64,000 nt of DNA from Pleionea sp. CnH1-48 (lineage in GTDB: Bacteria > Pseudomonadota > Gammaproteobacteria > Enterobacterales > Kangiellaceae): NCBI RefSeq assembly GCF_024124665.1, contig NZ_JAMXSB010000005.1:1-64000 (forward strand), written 5' to 3'. Below the pieces are notes generated by a model. The model saw only the letters and a list, made by a program, of their open reading frames with translations. It was not told where the DNA came from and did not search any database. Made by a program: the position numbers and the translations under genes. Positions 56,097 to 64,000 of this stretch are shown here, one piece after another (within the stretch, counting starts at the first letter, position 1; each line of letters starts with the position of its first letter).

Positions 56097-57136
56097 GAAC
56101 GAGCTCCTTGAATTGCATGAGATGAGGGCGAAAATAATCCGAGTGACGAAGGCAGCCCAGAGGCCAAGTTGGCGCACTGCACAGCCTGAGACGCTGCACC
56201 TTTCAATAAATTGTCGATGGCAACAAACAACTGCAAATGCTGACCGCTGTTAATGACTCTGGCAGCAATATCAATAAACGGGGTGTGAGCAACATGGTGA
56301 ATTGCTGGCAAAGAGTCTTTAATGCGCACTAAGGGATGTTGCGCATAAATATCCTCGAGTAACGCATAAACATCCGTTTGCTCGTAAGGTCGTGTCAGCT
56401 CGGCAGTAACCGAGGTGTGAATGCCACGGGGGAAGGCGCCCAAATGAGGCGTAAAAATCACAGGATGATTAAGGCATTGCTCGATTTCTGGTTGATGACG
56501 ATGGGTATCTACGCCGTAGGCTTCCAGGCTCAGCTCACACAATGTGGTTTTTAAACTGGCTTTACGACCCGCTCCACTCACCCCGCTTACAGAATGAATA
56601 ACAGGGGTTCCAGTCACCCACTGGTGCTCAATAAAAGGCTTTAAAGCAACAAGGGCCGACGTGGGATAACAACCTGCCACAGCAATAAGTTGCGCTGATG
56701 TTAGAGCGTTGGCATTGACTTCTGGCAAGCCATAGCAAGCTTCGGTTAACCACTCTTGGTGAGGATGTTGAAAATGATAATAATCATTAAACTGTTCAGG
56801 ATCTTTGAGTCGATAAGCCCCCGATAAATCAACAACCAACTTACCAGCAATACGACAACTGGGTACAACATCGGCACTAAATTCATGGGGTGTTGCTAGA
56901 AAAACAATATCGATTTCGTGCCATAGTGGCGACGAAATTAAATCTTCCCAGCTGGTTAAAGGCAGCTCAATAATACCCTGATAGACAGGCGCACATTGGC
57001 TGAATGGTTGATTAAGATAATCACTGTTCGACGACACAGACAGTGCCGTCAGGCAAAACTCTGGGTGTTGCGCAATCAGTCCCGCCAGAGCCATGCCGGT
57101 ATACCCGCTGGCTCCAACAATCGCACATTTTTTCAT
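56093..57136 (-). CDS. argC: N-acetyl-gamma-glutamyl-phosphate reductase
   Basis: A 347-residue NADPH enzyme: GASGYTGMALAGL at the N-terminus, FLATPHEFS, and the active-site Cys in VAGCYPTSAL. It makes N-acetylglutamate semialdehyde. The 42-base gap to argR suggests both are on one transcript. Confidence 0.97.
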   Translation of the reverse strand: MKKCAIVGASGYTGMALAGLIAQHPEFCLTALSVSSNSDYLNQPFSQCAPVYQGIIELPLTSWEDLISSPLWHEIDIVFLATPHEFSADVVPSCRIAGKLVVDLSGAYRLKDPEQFNDYYHFQHPHQEWLTEACYGLPEVNANALTSAQLIAVAGCYPTSALVALKPFIEHQWVTGTPVIHSVSGVSGAGRKASLKTTLCELSLEAYGVDTHRHQPEIEQCLNHPVIFTPHLGAFPRGIHTSVTAELTRPYEQTDVYALLEDIYAQHPLVRIKDSLPAIHHVAHTPFIDIAARVINSGQHLQLFVAIDNLLKGAASQAVQCANLASGLPSSLGLFSPSSHAIQGARS

Positions 57137-57178
57137 GGTGACAAACTCCCGCCTCGCGGAAGAATGTCATCCGCAGGC

Positions 57179-57628
57179 TTATTGTGCTACTTCTTCAAGT
57201 TCACGCTTTAATTGCATCGCGTCCTCATCGCTTCGAGTCGCTACAAAAATGGTGTCATCACCAGAGATATTGCCAACAACCAGTTCTAACGAAGAGTTAT
57301 CCAACTCATAACCAATCGCTTGTGCACGTCCAGGTTTAGTTCGGATAACGAGAAAGTTGCTGGCAAGCTCCATAGAAAGCACCAATGTTTGCAGGACTTT
57401 TCTCAATTCATTTTTATTCGCCCTTAAGGGCGCCGCATCACCCAAAACATAACCGTCTGGCCCCTTCCAAATACCTAATTCATTTAAATCACGAGACAAG
57501 GTTGTCTGCGTCGTTCGAACACCTTGCTCTGCTAATAGCGAGACAAGCATCTCTTGGTTTTGAACGATTTGTTTACTGATCAGGTCACGTATGACCCTTT
57601 GTCGCGTTTGTTTATCCGACATACTCAA
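57179..57628 (-). CDS. argR: Arginine repressor
   Basis: A 149-residue ArgR. Winged helix-turn-helix with TQTTLSRDLNELGIWK, and a C-terminal oligomerisation/arginine-binding domain with the GDDTIFVATRSDEDAMQL motif. With arginine it forms a hexamer that binds ARG boxes. Here it leads the operon it controls, so autoregulation is likely. Confidence 0.96.
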   Translation of the reverse strand: MSMSDKQTRQRVIRDLISKQIVQNQEMLVSLLAEQGVRTTQTTLSRDLNELGIWKGPDGYVLGDAAPLRANKNELRKVLQTLVLSMELASNFLVIRTKPGRAQAIGYELDNSSLELVVGNISGDDTIFVATRSDEDAMQLKRELEEVAQ

Positions 57629-57642
57629 TCCGTACGAATGTT

Positions 57643-57726
57643 AGACTAGCACACTGCCGCATAAATATGCAACAATGAGAATAAATATGCATAACTTTTG
57701 AATATATGCATGAGTATTAGTATAAA
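57643..57726. promoter_or_regulatory. ARG-box array and divergent promoters
   Basis: Three imperfect palindromes centred at 57664.5, 57684.5 and 57704.5, exactly 20 bases apart: GCATAAATATGC, GAATAAATATGC and TGAATATATGCA. They resemble ARG boxes. For argE, TTGAAT (57698-57703), a 17-base spacer and TATAAA (57721-57726) form a promoter overlapping the third box. On the minus strand TTGCAT (57672-57667) and TAGTCT (57648-57643), spaced 18, overlap the first box and could drive argR-argC. ArgR would thus block both directions. Confidence 0.75.
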
Positions 57727-57855
57727 ATGAAACTTCCTTAATGTGAGATTCATTTAAATACAAAATAGCGTTTATGAATTGGTTGCTTACCTCAAGCTGT
57801 CGCCAGCCAGTCGTAAAGTGGAATATAACTACTTTGTATGGGTTTGATTATACAC

Positions 57856-58998
57856 ATGAAAAGACTACCTACGTCGATGGAATTAATACAGCATCTGGTA
57901 CAGGAACCGTCCGTTAGCTCAGATGACTCACAACTTGATATGTCGAACAGAAAGCTGTGCGAGCAACTCGCAAACTGGCTCGATGACTTAAAGTTCACCT
58001 GTAAATTACAACCAGTATGCGAGCATAAAGACAAATGGAACCTCATTGCCACGCGCGGCAAAGGACAGGGAGGTATCATGTTGAGTGGACATACCGATAC
58101 AGTGCCCGCCGACGAGCAGGCATGGCAGTCCGATCCCTGGAAGTTGACTGCAAGCTCCCAACATCTCACAGGATTGGGAGTCACCGACATGAAAGCATTT
58201 TTTGCGGTTGCATTGAGCGTCATTAACGATCTGCCCGCAAAACATAAACCCATTACTCTGATCGCAACCGCCGATGAAGAAACCACCATGGCTGGCGCGC
58301 GTGCTCTGCAAAGCCAAGAGTTACCCAAGCCCACACTGAACCTTATAGGAGAGCCAACCTCCCTGGTACCTGTTGTTTCTCATAAAGGATATCAGGCCTA
58401 CCGACTCTCTTTGACCAGTCAGGGCGGCCACTCTAGCCTCAATAAACATCAATATAATTGTCTGGATGCGATGCACTCCGTCATGGGAAAACTCATGCAA
58501 CTACGCAATGCTCTGGCGCATCAAACCCAAAACACACAATTTAAAGTGCCCGTATCCACCCTCAACCTGGGCACTCTTAAAGCCGGTGATGCAGTAAACC
58601 GCATCTGCGCAGAAGCCACCCTCGAGTTCGATATTCGTCCTTTGCCAGATTTATCTGGGGCTGCTCTGGAAGCTCTGGTTCAAGAAACGATCATCAGTGC
58701 CCTCGCTCCCTTTGAAGTTTCTCGCCAACTAGCGCCTCTTTACCACCCCATTGACGGCTTCCTGACCAGTTGTCAGCACCATCATCTTGAACATCTGTGC
58801 GATGTCAGCGGTACAACTGCAATAACTGCGGATTATGTCACCGAGGCCAGTTTATTTGAGCAAATGGGAATTCCTTCTATCGTGCTGGGCCCAGGTTCCA
58901 TCGATCAGGCCCATCGCCCCAACGAGCAGCTCCCAATTGCGGCTATCGGGGAGGCAGAAAATATTTATCAACAAATCATCTCGCACTATTGCTTTTAG
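57856..58998 (+). CDS. argE: Acetylornithine deacetylase
   Basis: About 380 residues from the ATG at 57856, chosen by comparison with E. coli ArgE; an in-frame ATG 6 codons earlier is possible. A metal-dependent M20 enzyme: SGHTDTVPAD, GLGVTDMKAF, TADEETTMAGA, LIGEPTS, and a late LGPGSIDQAHRPNE. It releases ornithine from N-acetylornithine. Divergent from argR-argCBFGHA. Confidence 0.96.
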   Translation: MKRLPTSMELIQHLVQEPSVSSDDSQLDMSNRKLCEQLANWLDDLKFTCKLQPVCEHKDKWNLIATRGKGQGGIMLSGHTDTVPADEQAWQSDPWKLTASSQHLTGLGVTDMKAFFAVALSVINDLPAKHKPITLIATADEETTMAGARALQSQELPKPTLNLIGEPTSLVPVVSHKGYQAYRLSLTSQGGHSSLNKHQYNCLDAMHSVMGKLMQLRNALAHQTQNTQFKVPVSTLNLGTLKAGDAVNRICAEATLEFDIRPLPDLSGAALEALVQETIISALAPFEVSRQLAPLYHPIDGFLTSCQHHHLEHLCDVSGTTAITADYVTEASLFEQMGIPSIVLGPGSIDQAHRPNEQLPIAAIGEAENIYQQIISHYCF

Positions 58999-59003
58999 AC
59001 CTC

Positions 59004-59049
59004 GCCAACCCCATAAAGGGGGCAAACCAATAAAAATGTTGGGGTTGGC
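59004..59049 (+). other. Nested inverted repeats after argE
   Basis: GCCAACCCC (59004-59012) pairs with GGGGTTGGC (59041-59049) over a 28-base loop. The same CCCC can instead pair with GGGG at 59018-59021. It may be the argE terminator or a structured leader. No T run follows directly. Confidence 0.45.
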
Positions 59050-59080
59050 AGCAAAAAAGTGGCCTAAACCGATCTTTTTA

Positions 59081-59109
59081 TTGCTTAAAAACACGGCATC
59101 TGGTATAAA
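59081..59109 (+). promoter_or_regulatory. Putative rpmB-rpmG promoter
   Basis: TTGCTT (59081-59086), a 17-base spacer and TATAAA (59104-59109). It would give a leader of about 115 bases, including TCAAGTCACTTGA (59145-59157), a self-complementary stretch before rpmB. Confidence 0.6.
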
Positions 59110-59232
59110 GTGCGCCCTCGATTTATCATGATCTCGACCCACATCAAGTCACTTGATTTAGGTGCGTTCAATCAGGTCGGGATTTGAAAGAAAGATCTAT
59201 TAGTAACGAATTTTGAAGTTTTGGAGGCAGTC

Positions 59233-59469
59233 ATGTCACGAGTTTGTCAAGTAACGGGTAAACGCCCGACTGTGGGGAACAATGTTTCTCACGCTAAAAA
59301 TAGAACACGACGTCGTTTTTTACCTAACTTACACCACCATCGTTTTTGGGTTGAAGGTGAAAAGCGTTTTGTAAGATTACGCGTATCTGCTAAAGGCATG
59401 CGTATCATCGATAAATTAGGTATTGAAACCGTTCTCGAGCAGATCCGTGCTCGCGGCGAAAAAGTGTAA
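59233..59469 (+). CDS. rpmB: 50S ribosomal protein L28
   Basis: About 78 residues from the ATG at 59233, with GGAGG 6 bases ahead. [20 protein letters not shown] and [17 protein letters not shown] are diagnostic of L28. It lacks the paired CxxC zinc motifs. rpmG follows 11 bases later, the usual pair. Confidence 0.97.
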   Translation: MSRVCQVTGKRPTVGNNVSHAKNRTRRRFLPNLHHHRFWVEGEKRFVRLRVSAKGMRIIDKLGIETVLEQIRARGEKV

Positions 59470-59480
59470 GGAGCTAGATC

Positions 59481-59648
59481 ATGGCTAATAGCGCACGCGA
59501 TAAAATCAAGTTAGTTTCCAGCGCAGGCACTGGTCACTACTACACTACGACTAAGAACAAACGTAATACTCCTCAAAAACTGGAATTCAAAAAGTATGAT
59601 CCAGTAGTACGCAAGCACGTGCTTTACAAGGAAGCTAAAATCAAGTAA
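59481..59648 (+). CDS. rpmG: 50S ribosomal protein L33
   Basis: A 55-residue protein: starts [20 protein letters not shown] and then [20 protein letters not shown], ending KEAKIK. This is L33 of the cysteine-free type. AAGGAGC lies ahead of the ATG. A strong terminator follows. Confidence 0.97.
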   Translation: MANSARDKIKLVSSAGTGHYYTTTKNKRNTPQKLEFKKYDPVVRKHVLYKEAKIK

Positions 59649-59670
59649 TTCGCACGCCTCCAAGCTTGCC

Positions 59671-59703
59671 AAAAAAAGCCCAGCATCGCTCTGGGCTTTT
59701 TTA
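59671..59703 (+). terminator. rpmG Rho-independent terminator
   Basis: AAAAAAAGCCCAG pairs with CTGGGCTTTTTT around a short loop, 22 bases after the rpmG stop. Confidence 0.92.
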
Positions 59704-59843
59704 TTATTGAGATATTTAAAGAATTTTTTCCTTCTGCATCAGTAAGCATCTCAAGAATATCTAGTCCAGCAGCGAAATCTTCCACGCTCAAAAAATGACG
59801 ATGTGCTACATTTTTAATACACATCACATAAAGGTTATTCGCT

Positions 59844-61082
59844 GTGGGGACTCAAGAAGATAACGACATTCCTGATATTTTATTAGCGCGACAACCTATT
59901 TTTGACCGCAATATGGAAGTGTTTGCTTACGAGCTGTTATATCGGAGCAACAAAAGCAATGAAGCCAGCTTTATATGCGGTGACCAAGCTACTGCAAGAT
60001 TACTGTTAAACAACTACACAAGCTTCCCTCAGGCCACTGAGCATCACCGAATCCCCGCATTTATCAACATTACACAAAACCTGATTACAGCCGACGAAAT
60101 GCTGCCAATTCCGCCCGAAAGCGTCGTACTGGAGCTTCTGGAATCCATAGAGCCGGATGAGCAAGTGATTAAAGCCGTGCAAAGATATCGTGAGATGGGC
60201 TTTAAGATTGCGTTAGATGACTACCCCTTTACTCCAGAATTCGAGCAGTTGCTGGCCTATGCTGACTTTGTGAAGGTCGATGTGATGGATGTAGACATCG
60301 AGCAAGTAGAAAAGAAAGTCGCTCTTTTTCGCCAGTACGACCTTAAACTGCTGGCAGAAAAAGTCGAAGATCATGAGTGTTATCAGCGCTATCTGGATAT
60401 CGGCTTTGATCTCTTTCAGGGCTATTTCTTTGAAAAGCCACAAATCATTCGCGGCAAGCAATTATCCGATAACAAGCAAGCGTTAATGATGCTGATGTCT
60501 AAGCTTTACGATCCCGATGCTAAAACCGATGATATTGCTCGTCAGGTCAGTCAAGATGCTCAGCTCAGCTACAAGCTATTGCGCATTATCAACAGTGCCT
60601 CCTACAACCTGCCGCGTCAGGTTCAGTCGATACAGCAAGCCGTGGTGTTTTTGGGTATGAACCAGCTAAAACGCTGGGCAACCATGCTGTCGATGACTCA
60701 AAACGACGACACGCCTCCAGAGCTCATCAAAACCCTGCTGATTAGAGGACAGGCCTGCGAACGTGTCGCCCTGAAATTACAAAGACAGGACGCTGATCAG
60801 TTTTTTACCGCTGGCCTGCTTTCTGGCATTGATTCCATTATGGGGGCCGATCTCAGCTTTCTAATCTCAGGATTACCACTCGACAACACACTCAAACAAG
60901 CCATTATTAATCATGAGGGTTATATGGGTGAGATACTCAAACTCATACTGTCCTTCGAACACGGTCAATGGGACGAACTCAACAGCGATCCCGAACTCGC
61001 CAAGATAATTAACGAAAGTTACCTAGAAGCGATTCAATGGAGTGATGTGAACGCCAGCGCACTTAGCGGTTCAACTGGTTGA
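59844..61082 (+). CDS. EAL-HDOD signalling protein
   Basis: A 412-residue protein starting at GTG. Residues ~15-205 are an EAL-like domain: the signature reads YELLYR, with INITQNLI, LELLES, ALDDYPF, FVKVDVMD, AEKVEDH and FQGYFF in order. The loop after DD (DDYPFTP instead of DDFGTG) is altered, so c-di-GMP phosphodiesterase activity is doubtful. Residues ~210-400 are an HDOD domain (LSYKLLRIINSASYNLPRQVQSIQQAV). Proteins of this layout (CdgJ/YuxH type) regulate motility and biofilm. Confidence 0.88.
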   Translation: MGTQEDNDIPDILLARQPIFDRNMEVFAYELLYRSNKSNEASFICGDQATARLLLNNYTSFPQATEHHRIPAFINITQNLITADEMLPIPPESVVLELLESIEPDEQVIKAVQRYREMGFKIALDDYPFTPEFEQLLAYADFVKVDVMDVDIEQVEKKVALFRQYDLKLLAEKVEDHECYQRYLDIGFDLFQGYFFEKPQIIRGKQLSDNKQALMMLMSKLYDPDAKTDDIARQVSQDAQLSYKLLRIINSASYNLPRQVQSIQQAVVFLGMNQLKRWATMLSMTQNDDTPPELIKTLLIRGQACERVALKLQRQDADQFFTAGLLSGIDSIMGADLSFLISGLPLDNTLKQAIINHEGYMGEILKLILSFEHGQWDELNSDPELAKIINESYLEAIQWSDVNASALSGSTG

Positions 61083-61136
61083 TTTTTACTATCAAGTTAC
61101 GCACAATCAAAGAAAAACAAATAGTAAGCGAATAGA

Positions 61137-61991
61137 TTGCTGACCGTCGATGCACTTGCTTTCGAGCAAAATAATTATTCCCTCACACCACTTTCCTTTT
61201 CTCTGTCACCGGGAGAAAAAGCAGGGTTGCTAGGTGTTAACGGCGCGGGAAAATCCACATTACTTAAACTGATTGTTGGCGAATTATCCGCGAGCTCTGG
61301 TGATGTTTTACTCAATAACAAATCCCTCATCCACACTCCAGAACAAACCAAAACATTACTCGGCTATATGCCCGATGTGTTTCCCGCAGCAGCTCACTTT
61401 ACTGTCAAAGAATTGCTGAACTGGATCGGACTGGGCAAAGGTATTTCATCACAGGAACTCCCCCTCAAAGTTAACGCAGTAATAGAACGTTTTGATTTGT
61501 CAGAACTCGCATCTCGTCGGCTCAATCAATTATCGCTCGGACAACGGCAACGAGTATCTCTTGCTCAAGCCTTGCTCAATGCACCACAACTACTACTAAT
61601 GGATGAACCTTTAAACGGTCTCGATCCAGCTCAACAAGAAAGCTTCTGGCAACAACTTGATCATTTGCCAGATGCTTGTATTTGTTTAATTGCCAGTCAT
61701 AACCTGCATGAAATTATCCGATACTGTAAACGCCTGTTGTTAATGAGCGAACAATCGATCGTTCTTGATTGCAATATTGACGCTCACAGTTACTTTGTGG
61801 TCTACAAAAATTCCGCTCCAGAAAGATTAGCCGCCTCAAGCATTCACTCTCAAATATTGTCGGTTAATGATTCAGAAACCTTGAACCAACTGCGACAAAA
61901 AGATCAAGAGCAATTACTTTTATCAGGTAATGCACTGGATGTACTCAAACAACTTTTTCGCTTGCAGGCAACAGGAGAGTGGCAATGGTAA
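61137..61991 (+). CDS. ABC transporter ATP-binding protein
   Basis: A 284-residue ATPase starting at TTG. Walker A GVNGAGKST, signature LSLGQRQRVSLAQAL, Walker B LLLMDEPLNGLD and a switch His in ASHNLHE. The C-terminal ~75 residues form a regulatory extension. It resembles GldA/NatA-like exporters. Its stop overlaps the next gene's start, which encodes the permease, by 7 bases. Confidence 0.9.
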   Translation: MLTVDALAFEQNNYSLTPLSFSLSPGEKAGLLGVNGAGKSTLLKLIVGELSASSGDVLLNNKSLIHTPEQTKTLLGYMPDVFPAAAHFTVKELLNWIGLGKGISSQELPLKVNAVIERFDLSELASRRLNQLSLGQRQRVSLAQALLNAPQLLLMDEPLNGLDPAQQESFWQQLDHLPDACICLIASHNLHEIIRYCKRLLLMSEQSIVLDCNIDAHSYFVVYKNSAPERLAASSIHSQILSVNDSETLNQLRQKDQEQLLLSGNALDVLKQLFRLQATGEWQW

Positions 61992-64000
61992 AACCTATGT
62001 TGTCCTTGCGAATTAAGCAACTATTAACGGCTCCACATTTTTATTTTATTCTTGCGCTCTATATATTTATTGTCAGCACTTTTTTAAATAACTTTACTTA
62101 CAGTTATCTATCACTGCAAAACGCTAATGCTCAAAGTCTGAGTATTAGCGGATTTATTTTTGCCCCACTTAACAGTCTTTCACTCCTGCTGATATTTATC
62201 ATTATCCCAATGTTAAGTGCACAAACCTTTGTTCAAGATGAGCAATCTGGGATCCAACGTTTAAATAGAACGCTGCCGTTGTCTGCGGCTAAGCTGTGGT
62301 GGATTGACTGGCTAGCGTTAATGCTCCCCATGTTCATTCTTAATGGCTTATTATCGGCTTTAGAATTGGGTCTGCTTTACAACAGTCATATTGACTGGCC
62401 CGTATTTATGGCACAAATTCTTGGCCACGCTTTATCTTGCATCACATTTTTGTCGATTACTCTGGCCATAATGCGTTTTACTCGTAGTCAACTCGGCGCG
62501 TTAATTTTTGGCTACTCATTACTGTTTGCATTGTGGCTTGTTCAGCTTGTTCTTTCGGAGTGGCCAAACTTAAGTGCGTGGCTAACCTGGCTCAACCTCA
62601 TAGGCTGGTATTCTCATTTTCGAGTCGGCTTACTCAGCGCTGCCAACCTGATATCTCCTATTTTATTGTCAGCACTTGTTATCGTCGTGTGTTTTACGTT
62701 ATTGCAACCGAAAAGAAAACATTATGGATGGCTGTTCGTTTTTGTTCTTGCGGCTTTGTTAATCGGTAGTCGTCAACTTTCTCATCACTGGGATTTAACC
62801 AGCAATCATCGTTTTAGTTTGATAGCGCCTTTAACCGAACATATATCGGACAAAACAGAACTGTCCATTGATAGCTATGGACTCAACAGCATCGCTCAAA
62901 ACGAAGTAGAACAACGTCTAATACACCCCTTGCAACAAACGTTGCCAGATATGCAGTTTACCCCTCACAAATCCACCATGTTGTGGGAGGACAGACAAAA
63001 TACCGGATTATTGATTCGTTATAACAAACAAGAACTTTGGATTGACTACCCTTTTAGCAGCCACCCACAAATGCAGCTTTTGGATGGATTGAATACGCTC
63101 AAAAAACGCCATCAATCGGTAGTCATGTTAGTAGAAGGTCATGATGAAGCCTCCCATAACCAAAAAGGCCAGCGTCACCTTTCAGAGCTGGCCAAAATAC
63201 TAAACACTCGTGGATGGACTCTGGTGAGCGCTTCTTTGTCACAACTCAATAGCATCCCCAGTAACGTCGAGCTGGTAGTTATCGCGTCCTCACGCCAGCC
63301 CTGGTTTGACCAAGAAGAAGAGCGACTCAAAGAATACTTACAAACTGGCGGCAATCTTTTGTGGTTAAGAGATCCAGAAGATGTAGCCCCGCAGGTATTA
63401 GAGCAACTTCCGGTGACCAAAATCGACGGCACCTTGATGGATGCATTAGGGTTTCAACGAGGTACACCACACCCGGGTGTTTTGCTGATTGAGTCTTTTT
63501 CTAAAGACCATGAAATCACCGCCAACTTAACCACTTTGGTCGCCCTTCCCTGGACCAGCGCTTTTGCTCTAAGGCCGACCTCAGAATGGCAGGCTCAGAC
63601 GCTACTCAATAGTCATAGTCAAACCTGGACAGAATTGAACACAGAGGCAACAGAAGTCGCCTTTAACGAAGAACTAGGGGAGCTGCGGGGCCGTTTTCCT
63701 GTCATGGTAGAGTTGCAACGTCAGCAGGGTCCACATACCCAGCGTATCGTGATCAGTGGAGACAGTCATTTTTTAGCGAATACGGCGATCAATAACTACG
63801 CCAACACACAGCTGGCCATTAACTTGTTCAACTATTTAACGGCAGCGTCAGACGTCACCGCTCCGCAAAAGCAACCGGTTGATAAAACCTTGACGATTTC
63901 GCCGTTAGTACAGCATGCTATTGGTTGGTTCTTTCCGTTCTTTTTACCGGTACTGTTATTACTCATAGGTTGCCGCCAATGGCTTATAAGAAAAAAAAGC
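61985..64000 (+). CDS. ABC-2 permease fused to GldG-like domain (partial)
   Basis: An open frame from ATG 61985 through the right window edge: 672 codons with no stop, so the 3' end is missing. Residues ~1-262 have six or seven membrane helices in ABC-2 permease style (e.g. SLSLLLIFIIIPMLSAQTF, LLSALVIVVCFTLLQ). Residues ~270-630 are a GldG-like extracytoplasmic domain, with HQSVVMLVEGHDEA, LSELAKILNTRGWTL, LQTGGNLLWLRDPED and RIVISGDSHFLANTAI. A final helix lies near 645-665 with a basic tail. GldF and GldG are separate proteins in Bacteroidetes gliding machinery; here they appear as one. It overlaps the ATPase gene. The substrate is unknown. Confidence 0.85.
   Translation, partial: MVKPMLSLRIKQLLTAPHFYFILALYIFIVSTFLNNFTYSYLSLQNANAQSLSISGFIFAPLNSLSLLLIFIIIPMLSAQTFVQDEQSGIQRLNRTLPLSAAKLWWIDWLALMLPMFILNGLLSALELGLLYNSHIDWPVFMAQILGHALSCITFLSITLAIMRFTRSQLGALIFGYSLLFALWLVQLVLSEWPNLSAWLTWLNLIGWYSHFRVGLLSAANLISPILLSALVIVVCFTLLQPKRKHYGWLFVFVLAALLIGSRQLSHHWDLTSNHRFSLIAPLTEHISDKTELSIDSYGLNSIAQNEVEQRLIHPLQQTLPDMQFTPHKSTMLWEDRQNTGLLIRYNKQELWIDYPFSSHPQMQLLDGLNTLKKRHQSVVMLVEGHDEASHNQKGQRHLSELAKILNTRGWTLVSASLSQLNSIPSNVELVVIASSRQPWFDQEEERLKEYLQTGGNLLWLRDPEDVAPQVLEQLPVTKIDGTLMDALGFQRGTPHPGVLLIESFSKDHEITANLTTLVALPWTSAFALRPTSEWQAQTLLNSHSQTWTELNTEATEVAFNEELGELRGRFPVMVELQRQQGPHTQRIVISGDSHFLANTAINNYANTQLAINLFNYLTAASDVTAPQKQPVDKTLTISPLVQHAIGWFFPFFLPVLLLLIGCRQWLIRKKS

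Overview
The window reads as chromosome of a motile, Gram-negative gammaproteobacterium, probably marine or aquatic. Support: lptD-surA-pdxA-rsmA in that order, the radC-coaBC-...-slmA-...-pyrE neighbourhood, MetJ and ArgR repressors, an argH-argA fusion, a PilU-type pilus motor, a chemoreceptor behind a FliA-type promoter and a PagL-like lipid A deacylase. An Alteromonadales/Oceanospirillales/Kangiellaceae-like lineage fits; I cannot name the species from sequence alone.

Layout. 1-1.5 kb: a phage-like remnant (holin-like gene, small membrane protein) ending at a 3' tRNA fragment that looks like an attachment site, then tRNA-Asn and an atypical tRNA-Lys. 1.7-7.5 kb: accessory genes, led by a large toxin candidate (DUF4157-like N-terminus plus a C-terminal R-S-E ADP-ribosyltransferase), two unknowns and a secreted polysaccharide deacetylase. 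7.7-12 kb: a 1446-residue lipoprotein built from ten EF-hand-like repeats, two Calx-beta-like modules and RCC1 repeats with extra EF-like units inside their loops. 12-13.8 kb: a minus-strand set of two ~95-residue SET-like mini-proteins flanking a receiver-like protein that has lost its phosphorylation residues. 14-15.4 kb: a pilin-like gene, a frameshifted Spy-like gene and a small unknown.

15.8-21.8 kb is the methionine regulon: metJ divergent from metX-metB-metL-metF, with tandem met boxes overlapping a near-consensus promoter. 21.8-34.4 kb holds a BvgS-like hybrid kinase, pilU, a DUF4097-like repeat protein, an MFS/LysR divergent pair, a CobB sirtuin, the chemoreceptor, a cysteine-rich membrane-anchored protein, an all-alpha dUTPase and PagL. 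34.5-43 kb is envelope and housekeeping: djlA-murU-amgK (cell-wall recycling) divergent from lptD-surA-pdxA-rsmA. 43-51.3 kb: an outer-membrane barrel, pyrE, a coiled-coil periplasmic protein, slmA, a membrane-anchored phosphomannomutase/phosphoglucomutase, coaBC and radC. The dut gene usual between coaBC and slmA is absent; the all-alpha dUTPase at 33 kb may compensate.

51.3-59 kb is the arginine pathway: argR-argC-argB-argF-argG-argHA on the minus strand, nearly all joined by 4-base overlaps, divergent from argE across three evenly spaced ArgR-box-like palindromes. 59-64 kb: rpmB-rpmG, an EAL-HDOD protein, an ABC ATPase and, running off the right edge, a fusion of an ABC-2 permease to a GldG-like periplasmic domain. 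I saw no CRISPR array, intact transposase or rRNA.
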